64,000 nt of DNA from Lampropedia aestuarii (lineage in GTDB: Bacteria > Pseudomonadota > Gammaproteobacteria > Burkholderiales > Burkholderiaceae_C). The notes beneath the pieces were generated by a model. The model did no database searches. It was not told the DNA's origin and saw only the letters and a list, made by a program, of their open reading frames with translations. Shown piece by piece: positions 51,251-58,215 of this stretch (position 1 is the stretch's first letter; each line of letters starts with the position of its first letter). Made by a program: the position numbers and the translations under genes. The stretch spans positions 246,277-310,276 of the forward strand of contig NZ_SSWX01000002.1 of assembly GCF_004803635.1 (NCBI RefSeq), written 5' to 3'.

Positions 51251-51775
51251 TCATAAACCCAAAGCCATTTGCCTTTTATCCTGCACCTGCCTCAATGCAG
51301 CCACGTCTTTTTTCAGCTTCTCAACCTGCGCTGATAACTCGGTGGCCAGCAGCATATGCGCCCGGCTTGATTCAATAACGGCGGCCTCGGTTGCCCTGCC
51401 AGCGAACAGCATTGCAATTTGTCTAGCCTCTGCTGGTGTCACCTCCAGAATCTCGTCACCGATTTCAACCTTTGTCATCCCGTTGCATGCAATTGTCAGG
51501 CTGATTGCGCGCGCTTCGGGGTGACTTTCCACCAGGGTGTAAACACCACGGGTGGATGAATGTAGGTCACCTCGGGTCTTGAGATCCTTGAGCATGTACT
51601 GCACCTTGTCCCTTTTAAGCCCAGTCAGGTCGACCACATTGTCTGCCGTGATATTCTGCTCTGCGTTTGAAAGCGCAATGCAGGCATCAAGCACGCGCTG
51701 AATGGATGTTGCTGGCGCTGGCTTGTTCGGCCTGCCTTCACCCAAGAGTGACTTTTCCTGAATCTCAGTCTGCAT
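51251..51775 (-). CDS. Winged-helix protein, candidate late regulator
   Basis: A 174-residue protein. Residues 20-80 (SIQRVLDACIALSNAEQNITADNVVDLTGLKRDKVQYMLKDLKTRGDL, then GVYTLV) form a winged helix-turn-helix. The C-terminal 45 residues are a coiled coil (LLATELSAQVEKLKKDVAALRQ). It is the last gene of the leftward early operon, the position of late activators such as Q in lambda. It is therefore a candidate to act on the six late motifs; this is inference. AAGGAGAGG precedes the ATG at 51775. Confidence 0.65.
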   Translation of the reverse strand: MQTEIQEKSLLGEGRPNKPAPATSIQRVLDACIALSNAEQNITADNVVDLTGLKRDKVQYMLKDLKTRGDLHSSTRGVYTLVESHPEARAISLTIACNGMTKVEIGDEILEVTPAEARQIAMLFAGRATEAAVIESSRAHMLLATELSAQVEKLKKDVAALRQVQDKRQMALGL

Positions 51776-52358
51776 TGCCCTCTCCTTCCTGCCATTGCGG
51801 CACCTTCGCTGGCCAGTGCCCAACCTCCCTAATTTGATCTCTTGTTTGCCTGGCCATTTCGTGGCCAAGCTCGATATGTGCAGACCGTCCACCTGGGACA
51901 AGTCGGTATTGGTCAAATGCGGCGTGGCATCCCTCAATGCCTGGGCGCGTGCAGCACAGCGGCATGGCACGGCGGTCATCGACTTTCAGGCCCATACCCT
52001 TACCGTCATTCTCGTGGGCATGCTGGCTATAGCCATGAACTCCGCAGAAGGCGCATGGGAGCGCAGCCACTAAGCGGCGGTATGGCTCACTTCGTAGCGG
52101 CTTCTCCTTCGATATTGAGGCAAGCACCTCAAAAGCGAGCCCAGGCCTTGCGGCTTTGGCCAGCACCCTGATCCCGTTCTTCTCGTTGAAACGGGCAGTG
52201 AATTCCGCGGACTGTGTGGCGCGCATTGCATTTTCCGCAAGTCGCGTTTCGCGGTCGGCCACTCTCATAGAGTCGCCAAAGCTGAATGACTTGCGCGCGA
52301 AGCCGGACCGTTTCAGCCCCTTGGTGCCGGGATTCATGGGCTTGGTGCGATTCAGCAT
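51765..52358 (-). CDS. HNH nuclease-like recombination protein (Ref/DUF968-like)
   Basis: A 197-residue protein. A basic N terminus is followed by a zinc/HNH-like core: ALPCAFCGVHGYSQHAHEN, then MPLCCTRPGIEGCHAAFDQYRL. This resembles phage Ref/DUF968 proteins, which act as recombination-linked nucleases. AAGGGG precedes the ATG at 52358, which overlaps the resolvase gene; the longer reading to 52433 is not supported. Confidence 0.75.
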   Translation of the reverse strand: MLNRTKPMNPGTKGLKRSGFARKSFSFGDSMRVADRETRLAENAMRATQSAEFTARFNEKNGIRVLAKAARPGLAFEVLASISKEKPLRSEPYRRLVAALPCAFCGVHGYSQHAHENDGKGMGLKVDDRRAMPLCCTRPGIEGCHAAFDQYRLVPGGRSAHIELGHEMARQTRDQIREVGHWPAKVPQWQEGEGNAD

Positions 52359-52807
52359 GTGCGCCCCTTCAAAGCAACTGAATTGCGAAACTTCCACGCC
52401 ACCATTGCTGCGTCGCGCTCGTGCTGGTTGCACCGCTTTGTCCAGCCGGTGATGCGGCCAAATGCCGGCGCGGCGACCTTGGCACCTTTGACTGTTGGGC
52501 TAACGCCATGGGCGGGAATGCCCATGTCAGCGCAAAGCGAAGCGATCAAGGAGCACCACGCATCGACCTGCCCAACACTGCGCGCAGTGGCTAGGGCCGC
52601 GCCATATGCGCCCTTCTGCCTGGCATTCCAGAGCCTTGTTTCCAAACGGCTGTCCTCGAACAACACGCTCGGCGAAGCAACAGCGCGTTCGCGCAAGAAA
52701 CGTTCAAGCTGGAACGGCTCAATGGTCAGGAGCTCCACCAGCTTGCCGCTGTCGTACGCAGCAACACCGGTGGCAGCGCCTGGATCAATCCCGAGAATCA
52801 GGCCCAT
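52352..52807 (-). CDS. RuvC-like Holliday junction resolvase
   Basis: A 151-residue RNase H-fold nuclease. It opens MGLILGIDPGAATGVA with D8; E51 (VLFEDSR) and D132 (QHERDAAMVAW) complete the expected acidic set. RuvC-like resolvases in phage replication clusters resolve branched recombination intermediates before packaging. It overlaps both neighbours by about ten bases, consistent with a coupled operon. Confidence 0.85.
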   Translation of the reverse strand: MGLILGIDPGAATGVAAYDSGKLVELLTIEPFQLERFLRERAVASPSVLFEDSRLETRLWNARQKGAYGAALATARSVGQVDAWCSLIASLCADMGIPAHGVSPTVKGAKVAAPAFGRITGWTKRCNQHERDAAMVAWKFRNSVALKGRTC

Positions 52808-53610
52808 GACTCACCTCCTGTGGACTGTTCTGCGGCCATGCACTCGTCTGCCCGCCGCTGCGCTTCAGCCTTTTTCTGGTTCAGCTCGTCTGCCGCGCGT
52901 TTACGCTCAGCTTCCTTTTTGGCTTCATGCCTGCGGGCACTCTCATTCAACTCTTTGCGCATAGCAGCGAATCGCTCGCGTGTGTCTGGTGGCATCGTGC
53001 TTTCGGGCTCAATCCGGCCAGTCAGCAAGGCGACGGGGTTGAACGTGGGTGCGGGCAATGCAGGATCAATCTCTTGTGCGGCGCGCTCGGGTGTGATGTA
53101 GCCCAGCGAAAGCGCTCTCTCGATAGCCGGGTTGCGGCACTGGGCATCCCAGCCAATCGAGACAGTGACCACCGGCAGGGCTTTGGCTTCTTTCGCAGCG
53201 CGCACGATGCGCTCATAGGCCGACACAAACGCATTGCGGGCACCAAAATTGTCATTGGCCTTGGCCAGTGGGCTCGCCACCAGCCAGGCGTCGGCCATTT
53301 CGTTTGTCCAGACCACCGTGTTGCGCTCGTCGAGCGAAGTCAGCGCGATAGCCCAGGCCTCGTGCGCTGTGGGGCGGCCAACTGCGTCATCAATGCGGTC
53401 GAGAATGGCCTTGGCAGTCAATCGCCCTGCGTGCTCGGCGCGCACACGGCTCAATGCGTGAGCGACGACCTGTTGCGGGTAGCTGCTCAGGTCGGTGGCC
53501 AGCATCGCTGCAGCTGTTGGGCTCAGTTGCTGGCCCAGCAGCTCAGCAGTGCCGATCAGTTGCTGCACCAGCCACACATCCATGGCCTCAGTGTTTTGCG
53601 GGTTGGTCAT
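52798..53610 (-). CDS. Replication-cluster protein, possible helicase loader
   Basis: A 270-residue protein. The first 120 residues are helical (LSPTAAAMLATDLSSYPQQVVAHALSRVRAEHAGRLTAKAILDRI), of a type common after initiator genes in beta- and gammaproteobacterial phages. The last 70 residues are a strongly charged coiled coil (KELNESARRHEAKKEAERKRAADELNQKK). Position directly after the O-like gene (overlap ATGA) suggests a P-like loader role; no Walker motif is visible, so it is not a DnaC-type ATPase. Confidence 0.55.
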   Translation of the reverse strand: MTNPQNTEAMDVWLVQQLIGTAELLGQQLSPTAAAMLATDLSSYPQQVVAHALSRVRAEHAGRLTAKAILDRIDDAVGRPTAHEAWAIALTSLDERNTVVWTNEMADAWLVASPLAKANDNFGARNAFVSAYERIVRAAKEAKALPVVTVSIGWDAQCRNPAIERALSLGYITPERAAQEIDPALPAPTFNPVALLTGRIEPESTMPPDTRERFAAMRKELNESARRHEAKKEAERKRAADELNQKKAEAQRRADECMAAEQSTGGESWA

Positions 53611-54719
53611 GCCGTGGTCCCTCCTTGTTGCTGCGCACGGTTCGCACGCATGATGGCCACCGCTTCTCCGGCGGCGTCAAAGTTCGATTGGGTTTGGTCG
53701 ATCTGCTGGGCGCGAGTGCTGGTCATCGACTGCCCCGTCTCGCATTGCGTGGCCCACTTCTCGGCGTCGGCCAGCAGCAGCTTCACCGGGTGCATTTGCT
53801 TCACGATGAACTCCTCGTTCACGCGGCGCACGTAGTGAACCGCGACACGCGGCGCACGGTCCACGCCAAGCCGGTCAACCAACCGGGCCATTTGGCCCGC
53901 TACGGTTGCGTTCCAGATTGGCCAGCTGTGGTAGCGGCGCTGGTAGGCCAGCGCGTATGCAATCCAAGCCTTGTGAGTTTTGGCACCATCGCCGGGGTAG
54001 CGCAGCTCACCGGGGATTTCGTAGACCGTGCCGTTCGGCGCAGTGATAACCATGGCGGCCTGCGATTCGGGCGCTGCTGACGGCGCCGAAGGATTTACTG
54101 GCTCAGCAGTTGTGACAACCCCATCAACGGGGTCACCCTCTCGTCGTTCACGACGTGGGGGTGAATAAATCTCTGCAGTAGTCTTTGCAGTAATCTCATT
54201 CAGTAATCTATCTTTGTTATCCAATTGCGCTTTTGTCGCTCCGCGAACTGCGTTTTTGTCGCACGGCGAACTGCGTTTGGCGTTGCCCGCGAACTGCGTT
54301 TGGCGCATTTCCCCAATTGCGCTTTCGTCGTTCGGGAATTGCGCTTTCGTCCATGCCTCGAACGCGGCATCGACAGCTTCCAGATCCAGCTTGAAATAGA
54401 TGCGGTGCTGCAGGCGTTTGTGGGTTTCTTTCAAAAAACCCAGCTTGGCCAAATGTTTGCGCGCGGTCGCTTGCTCGCGGTATGAAAGGCCTGTTTCCTC
54501 TGTCCATTCCTCTGAGCTTTTGAACACACCACGCTCGTCGTCATTGCGGCTTTGCCAGTAATGCAACTGAGTGAAAAAGATGGACGAATTGATGCTGCCA
54601 AAGAACTTGGACAGCTTTGGGTAGTACGCCAGCGCTCGGCCAACGTTTGCAAGTGAAAGGGATAAACTCACGATTGCACCCCACTTGCCTGCGCTTTTGC
54701 GGCTTGATACTTGCCCCAT
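53607..54719 (-). CDS. Phage replication initiator (O-like)
   Basis: A 370-residue protein. Residues 17-120 (LSLSLANVGRALAYYPKLSKFFGSINSSIFFTQLHYW through ARKHLAKLGFLKETHKRLQHRIYFKLD) form a winged-helix DNA-binding domain as in lambda O and other phage initiators. The C-terminal domain (about 240-340) probably recruits the helicase loader. The central coding region (54223-54348) contains six iterons, as the lambda origin lies inside O. It should melt the origin and load the host helicase. Confidence 0.82.
   Translation of the reverse strand: MGQVSSRKSAGKWGAIVSLSLSLANVGRALAYYPKLSKFFGSINSSIFFTQLHYWQSRNDDERGVFKSSEEWTEETGLSYREQATARKHLAKLGFLKETHKRLQHRIYFKLDLEAVDAAFEAWTKAQFPNDESAIGEMRQTQFAGNAKRSSPCDKNAVRGATKAQLDNKDRLLNEITAKTTAEIYSPPRRERREGDPVDGVVTTAEPVNPSAPSAAPESQAAMVITAPNGTVYEIPGELRYPGDGAKTHKAWIAYALAYQRRYHSWPIWNATVAGQMARLVDRLGVDRAPRVAVHYVRRVNEEFIVKQMHPVKLLLADAEKWATQCETGQSMTSTRAQQIDQTQSNFDAAGEAVAIMRANRAQQQGGTTA
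54223..54348. other. Iteron array, probable replication origin
   Basis: Six repeats of AAYTGCGYTT begin at 54223, 54245, 54269, 54292, 54315 and 54337, spaced 22-24 bases, that is about two helical turns apart. They lie in the middle of the initiator gene. By comparison with lambda-like phages this is the binding array for the initiator. The AT-rich melting region is not obvious. Confidence 0.85.
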
Positions 54720-55372
54720 TCACCAGCAACCCAGTTAACCCCTTTGGGCGTGAATCTGGTGGCGTTGAAAGCATGGTCGTTCTGGCTGGCCACGCCAGCC
54801 TTGACAACAAAGCGGCCAGCGTCGATGTGGTTTTGGTACGCAGCCCACTCTCCACCTAAGCGGTACATGATTTTTTCGTCCTGCAACCAGGCACGGAATT
54901 CGTGCTCGTTTGCATTCAGCAGCTTGGCAACCTGCCGGAAGCCCTTGGCGCCGTTTGCGGCAACGTAGCGGTCGACATATTCGACCTTGGGCGCGGCCAG
55001 CGCTAATTGCTCGGCCTGTTGCTCAATCTGCTCAGCTTGGTCTGCTGCCAGGCGCAGCGCCTGGGCCATCGTCTTGGGCAGGCTTGGTGCTTGCTGGGCC
55101 TCCAGTTCTTGCCAGCGATCAATCACCCGCGCGCGGTGTTCGTCGCTATAGCCAGACACCACCAGGTGGGTGTCGCGCTCAATCAGGTCGTAAACCTCAA
55201 TCGGGCGTCCTCCCGTATCCTCGCGGCGAGTTTTACGACTTGATCGTAAAAGACCCTTTTCAAACAAACGCTCGATAGTGGCCACAACATCGTTGTGCCG
55301 CGCTTCAACCAGTTCGGCTATTTCGCGGCTGCTCATAGTGGCCACCGCCACTGAAACTGCTTGCCCTGTCAT
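54668..55372 (-). CDS. Phage antirepressor (Rha plus KilAC)
   Basis: A 234-residue protein. Residues 10-80 (MSSREIAELVEARHNDVVATIERLFEKGLL through YDLIERDTHLVVSGY) are the Rha/ANT N-terminal DNA-binding domain. Residues 127-230 (KVEYVDRYVAANGAKGFRQVAKLLNANEHEFRAWLQDEKIMYR through FTPKGVNWV) are the KilAC antirepressor domain. It would help the lytic switch by countering the repressor. It overlaps the CII-like gene and precedes the initiator gene. Confidence 0.88.
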   Translation of the reverse strand: MTGQAVSVAVATMSSREIAELVEARHNDVVATIERLFEKGLLRSSRKTRREDTGGRPIEVYDLIERDTHLVVSGYSDEHRARVIDRWQELEAQQAPSLPKTMAQALRLAADQAEQIEQQAEQLALAAPKVEYVDRYVAANGAKGFRQVAKLLNANEHEFRAWLQDEKIMYRLGGEWAAYQNHIDAGRFVVKAGVASQNDHAFNATRFTPKGVNWVAGEWGKYQAAKAQASGVQS

Positions 55373-55656
55373 ACCGAGCCTCCCATATGTGGAATTCCAC
55401 GGGCAGCGGCATGGCGCAAGACCTGCAAGTCAGTTTTGCTGATGACGAAGTGGTCTTTACCCAAAATATTCAGGTTCAGCGCGGCAATAAAAAGGGCAAT
55501 GTTTTCAATGTTTTCGTTCTTCAAACGCGAAATCGTGGACTCGGACGTGTTCATCTTGTCAGCTACACGGGCTTGGCCCATGTCTGCAAGAGCGTTGCGC
55601 AAAGTGGTTTCGATCTTGCGTGCGCTTTCACGCAAGTCTTGAGAAACTTCAGACAT
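55369..55656 (-). CDS. cII: CII-like transcription activator
   Basis: A 95-residue protein with a helix-turn-helix (ALADMGQARVADKMNTSESTISRLKNENIENIALFIAALN) of the lambda CII family, which starts lysogeny by activating repressor and integrase promoters. Size and position (after cro, before replication genes) agree. The C-terminal 25 residues differ from lambda CII. Confidence 0.82.
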   Translation of the reverse strand: MSEVSQDLRESARKIETTLRNALADMGQARVADKMNTSESTISRLKNENIENIALFIAALNLNILGKDHFVISKTDLQVLRHAAARGIPHMGGSV

Positions 55657-55764
55657 GGCAAGACACCTTCATAAAAATTTCAAATTCATAGACTCCAAGG
55701 GCACAAAGGCCTTGCGCGTAAGCACGCGCCTGGATTTGGTAACGGGGGTTCTTTGGACTTTTGG

Positions 55765-55968
55765 TCATGCACAGACCCAAATGACTGCAGTGCCCAGCAC
55801 AAAGGTGGCAAGTACCAGCACGCCGCGTCGATTCGGCGTGCTATCTGGAACTGACGCGGGATTGAGATCAGCAAGCGCTGCAAGCAACTTGCCGCAGTTG
55901 CAGTGCCTCCCGAAGTGGGCGGCGCAGTCGTCAATGTGGATTGCATCGGGAGTGTCTTGCTCAGCCAT
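55765..55968 (-). CDS. Small Cys/His-rich membrane protein
   Basis: A 67-residue candidate with Cys/His clustered at residues 11-26 (HIDDCAAHFGRHCNCG) and a single C-terminal transmembrane helix (RRGVLVLATFVLGTAVIWVCA). GAGAGG precedes the ATG. It lies in the cro-cII interval, where lambdoid phages keep small early genes. Function unknown. Confidence 0.45.
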   Translation of the reverse strand: MAEQDTPDAIHIDDCAAHFGRHCNCGKLLAALADLNPASVPDSTPNRRGVLVLATFVLGTAVIWVCA

Positions 55969-56001
55969 TGACAGCAGCCTCTCGATTACGGGTGCCCACC
56001 A

Positions 56002-56047
56002 CCTCCTGGGGCAGAATGGAAGCTCCTACACAACCATCCCCAGGAGG
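56002..56047 (+). promoter_or_regulatory. Hairpin that hides a ribosome site
   Basis: CCTCCTGGGG (56002-56011) and CCCCAGGAGG (56038-56047) are a perfect 10-bp inverted repeat with a 26-base loop. The second arm is the Shine-Dalgarno of the gene at 56055, so translation may be controlled by folding. On the minus strand it could slow the early transcript. Confidence 0.6.
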
Positions 56048-56054
56048 GGTAGAC

Positions 56055-56285
56055 ATGGAAAAACAATTGCTAGAAGAGCTACGCGAAATCAAGATGCTGT
56101 GCATAGCCAACTTCATAGAGCTGCAGGAAATACGCAGCAAACTGAACATTGCCGAGACAGACCCAAAGGATCGGTACGCATACGCCGACCAACTGGGCGG
56201 ACATATGGCGGTAATGCAAGAAAAAATTCGAGGATTGATCAAGGCCTATCCCCACTTCCAGGGCGATTTAGCCGAGAAAAGCTGA
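56055..56285 (+). CDS. Small helical phage protein
   Basis: A 76-residue, predicted all-helical protein (MEKQLLEELREIKMLCIANFIELQEIRSKL) read against the leftward early operon. AGGAGGGG lies just before the ATG but inside a 10-bp hairpin. It overlaps the minus-strand gene ending at 56239 tail to tail. Function unknown. Confidence 0.6.
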   Translation: MEKQLLEELREIKMLCIANFIELQEIRSKLNIAETDPKDRYAYADQLGGHMAVMQEKIRGLIKAYPHFQGDLAEKS

Positions 56286-56469
56286 ATCGCTGCTCGCTTA
56301 GGACACGGCCACGCTCCTTGGCGAGCAAGTTGCGCGCACTATCGAGCACTGACTCGGCTCTCGCCAAAGAGAGGCCTTCAAGTTGCTCAAGGACAGCGTC
56401 TATCTGGCGGTTAAATTCGGCCAACTCTTCCTTGGAAGGCCATTTGTCGTCAGCGGCGGTTTTATGCAT
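56239..56469 (-). CDS. Small helical early protein
   Basis: A 76-residue protein (MHKTAADDKWPSKEELAEFNRQIDAVLEQLEGLSLARAESVLDSARNLLAKE), probably a short coiled coil. AAGGAGG lies 10 bases before the ATG. It sits between cro and cII in the leftward operon and converges with the plus-strand gene at 56055. Function unknown. Confidence 0.55.
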   Translation of the reverse strand: MHKTAADDKWPSKEELAEFNRQIDAVLEQLEGLSLARAESVLDSARNLLAKERGRVLSEQRFSFSRLNRPGSGDRP

Positions 56470-56557
56470 TGCTTGCAGCCTCCTTGGTAGGGCGGGCGCC
56501 CGTTTCAACAGAAAATGCAGGTTCCTCAACACGCAAATTTCTATCGAAAGGGCTCCC

Positions 56558-57088
56558 ATGCTCAGTGAAATCAGTCTTGCTCTCACAGCCATCACTGGCG
56601 CGAAAACAATTACCGAAGGGCTTGTCGCGGAGAGAGATGCCGTCAAGATCAGAACAGCGACCTCCGAACTCCTTGGACTCCTGATTGATGTGCAGGGCAC
56701 ACTTCTTGCATTGCAGCGCGATCAAGCAGTGCTCAACGAAGAGCTTGCGCGGCACAAGAAAGAAAAGTCGGAACTTGCCGATCGCCTGAAACGTGTTGAA
56801 CGTACGCGCCAGGAGTACACCGACTATGAAAGAGTTCTTGTTGCGGGCGGCCATTGCGTTGTCTACGCCGCAAAGCCAGATGAACATAGAGTGCGGCACC
56901 CGCCCTACCTGTGTGCAACATGTTTCGAGGCCGATCAGTACTCGACGTTGAGCCTTCAAATGGGTACGCAAAAGAAACCCGGCAGAAAACTCGTTTGCCC
57001 TGCATCTGCACTTCACACGCTTGCGCTTCCACGTGGAAGCTGGACGCCAGAGAACCTTTGCCCTGTGGAAAAAAGCGTTCAACCTTGA
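56558..57088 (+). CDS. Conserved prophage protein with coiled coil and zinc-ribbon-like end
   Basis: A 176-residue protein of a kind common in Burkholderiales prophages near the repressor: an amphipathic N terminus (MLSEISLALTAITGAKTITEGL), a coiled coil (VQGTLLALQRDQAVLNEELARHKKEKSELADRLKRVE) and a C-terminal part with CATC and a later Cys (KLVCPASAL), which may bind zinc. AAAGGG precedes the ATG at 56558. It is read from the repressor side of the switch, against cro, and overlaps the cro end by 10 bases. Role unknown. Confidence 0.7.
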   Translation: MLSEISLALTAITGAKTITEGLVAERDAVKIRTATSELLGLLIDVQGTLLALQRDQAVLNEELARHKKEKSELADRLKRVERTRQEYTDYERVLVAGGHCVVYAAKPDEHRVRHPPYLCATCFEADQYSTLSLQMGTQKKPGRKLVCPASALHTLALPRGSWTPENLCPVEKSVQP

Positions 57089-57339
57089 TTGCATGCCGCC
57101 CCCTTTTGCTGGGAGGCCGGCCTGCATGCTGTTTCCTTGGGCTCAAGGCGGGGATTGCGAGCTTTTTTAACAGACACACCCAAAAATAACTTTGGATGAT
57201 CGAGCTTCACTCGTGGAGGAATGCCTCGCTCAATCCAGTTGTGCACGCGCTGAGCGCCTCCAGCACGCAAGTCATAGCCAAGCAGTTCGGCCAGCTTTGA
57301 GGCACCGCCATAGTGTTGAATAAGTTCAGCATCAGTCAT
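57079..57339 (-). CDS. cro: Cro-like repressor
   Basis: An 86-residue DNA-binding protein (ELIQHYGGASKLAELLGYDLRAGGAQRVHNWIERGIPPRVKLDHPKLFL) with the helix-turn-helix plan of Cro/YdaS-type proteins. It is divergent from the CI-like gene. The start at 57339 is preferred to 57348 because the latter lies inside the -10 box of its own promoter; the transcript is therefore nearly leaderless. It should repress cI and start the lytic programme. Confidence 0.75.
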   Translation of the reverse strand: MTDAELIQHYGGASKLAELLGYDLRAGGAQRVHNWIERGIPPRVKLDHPKLFLGVSVKKARNPRLEPKETACRPASQQKGAACNQG

Positions 57340-57346
57340 AACCGAC

Positions 57347-57375
57347 ATTAAACACTATGTTTTAGACCGATGCAA
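57347..57375 (-). promoter_or_regulatory. Cro/early-left promoter with operator
   Basis: On the minus strand TTGCAT, 17 bases, TTTAAT. The operator AACATAGTGTTTAAT (57361 to 57347) covers the -10 box. It is nearly identical to the operator at the rightward promoter (58197-58211). Confidence 0.75.
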
Positions 57376-57379
57376 CAGC

Positions 57380-57391
57380 ACGTTTAAACGT
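57380..57391. promoter_or_regulatory. Operator-like palindrome before cI
   Basis: ACGTTTAAACGT is a perfect 12-bp palindrome 13 bases before the CI start. It is related to AATGTTTAAACATT at 58166-58179 and probably is another CI/Cro operator. Confidence 0.6.
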
Positions 57392-57404
57392 TTTGTTGAA
57401 AAAT

Positions 57405-58070
57405 ATGCATATGACCCCTACCATGACGCGCCTCTATCAGGCAATTGCATACCTGACCGGGAAATCCGAAGTGGGACCAACTGACGCTGCACATTTTTTG
57501 GGGCTGCCAAACTCGCAGACCGTCAAAAATTGGGAATCACGCGGCCCTTCAAACGAGGGAATGGTTGCGATTGCTCTCAAAGGGGTGAGTTTGGGTTGGC
57601 TGCAAACGGGTAGCGGACCCATGCTTCCTAGCCTTGCTAACGTTGAGCCAGGGCCAAGCCTAAGAGGCGGCGACGTGCCTCTTATTTCCTGGGTGCAAGC
57701 AGGCACATTCTGCGAAGCCATTGATACATATACTGTAGGCGACGCCGAAAAGTGGCTTGTATGTCCCGTACCGCACAGCGAATCAACCTTTGCACTAAGG
57801 GTTCGCGGCGACTCGATGACTGCTTTTGGCGGAGGACGCAGCTATCCAGAGGGCAGCATCATTTTCATTGACCCGGAGCGCCGCAGCCCAACAAATGGTG
57901 ATCGCATAGTGGCCTGCTTAGAGGACAGTCCAACGCATGAAGTCACATTCAAAGTCTTCAAAGACGAAGATGGCAAAAAGTGGTTGATGCCTCTCAATCC
58001 AATGCACTCACCAATCAGAGATAAGTTTCGCGTTCTTGGCACTGTGATTGGCCAATGGATTGACGACTAG
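57405..58070 (+). CDS. cI: CI-like repressor with S24 peptidase domain
   Basis: A 221-residue phage repressor. The N-terminal helix-turn-helix (residues about 8-65) is followed by a LexA/CI-type self-cleavage domain with the scissile Ala99-Gly100 (VQAGTF), nucleophile S137 (RGDSMTA) and K183 (VTFKVF). RecA-stimulated autocleavage would trigger induction. No ribosome site is seen; ATGs at 57405, 57411 and 57423 are possible and the mRNA may be leaderless. Confidence 0.9.
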   Translation: MHMTPTMTRLYQAIAYLTGKSEVGPTDAAHFLGLPNSQTVKNWESRGPSNEGMVAIALKGVSLGWLQTGSGPMLPSLANVEPGPSLRGGDVPLISWVQAGTFCEAIDTYTVGDAEKWLVCPVPHSESTFALRVRGDSMTAFGGGRSYPEGSIIFIDPERRSPTNGDRIVACLEDSPTHEVTFKVFKDEDGKKWLMPLNPMHSPIRDKFRVLGTVIGQWIDD

Positions 58071-58083
58071 CTAGCATTTATCT

Positions 58084-58122
58084 CGAGCGCCAAGCCCGCA
58101 CTACGCGGGTTTTTTTTCGCTC
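58084..58122 (+). terminator. Terminator after cI
   Basis: CCCGC and GCGGG (58095-58109) form a stem followed by eight T; an outer CGAGCG/CGCTCG pair encloses it. It closes the repressor transcript before the rightward promoter. Confidence 0.85.
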
Positions 58123-58165
58123 GAATTAAGTGCATTGTGAGAATTTCCACTAAAGAACCAAACAC

Positions 58166-58179
58166 AATGTTTAAACATT
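58166..58179. promoter_or_regulatory. Operator upstream of the rightward promoter
   Basis: AATGTTTAAACATT is a perfect 14-bp palindrome directly before the -35 box. It shares the GTTTAAAC core with 57380-57391. Confidence 0.7.
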
Positions 58180-58182
58180 ACG

Positions 58183-58211
58183 TTGACACACTGAAAAACA
58201 TGGTGTTTAAT
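58183..58211 (+). promoter_or_regulatory. Rightward early promoter with operator
   Basis: TTGACA (58183-58188), 17 bases, TTTAAT (58206-58211): a near-consensus sigma-70 promoter. The operator AACATGGTGTTTAAT (58197-58211) covers its -10 box, as at the cro promoter. Expected start near 58218. It should be silent in the lysogen and strong on induction. Confidence 0.85.
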
Positions 58212-58215
58212 TATT

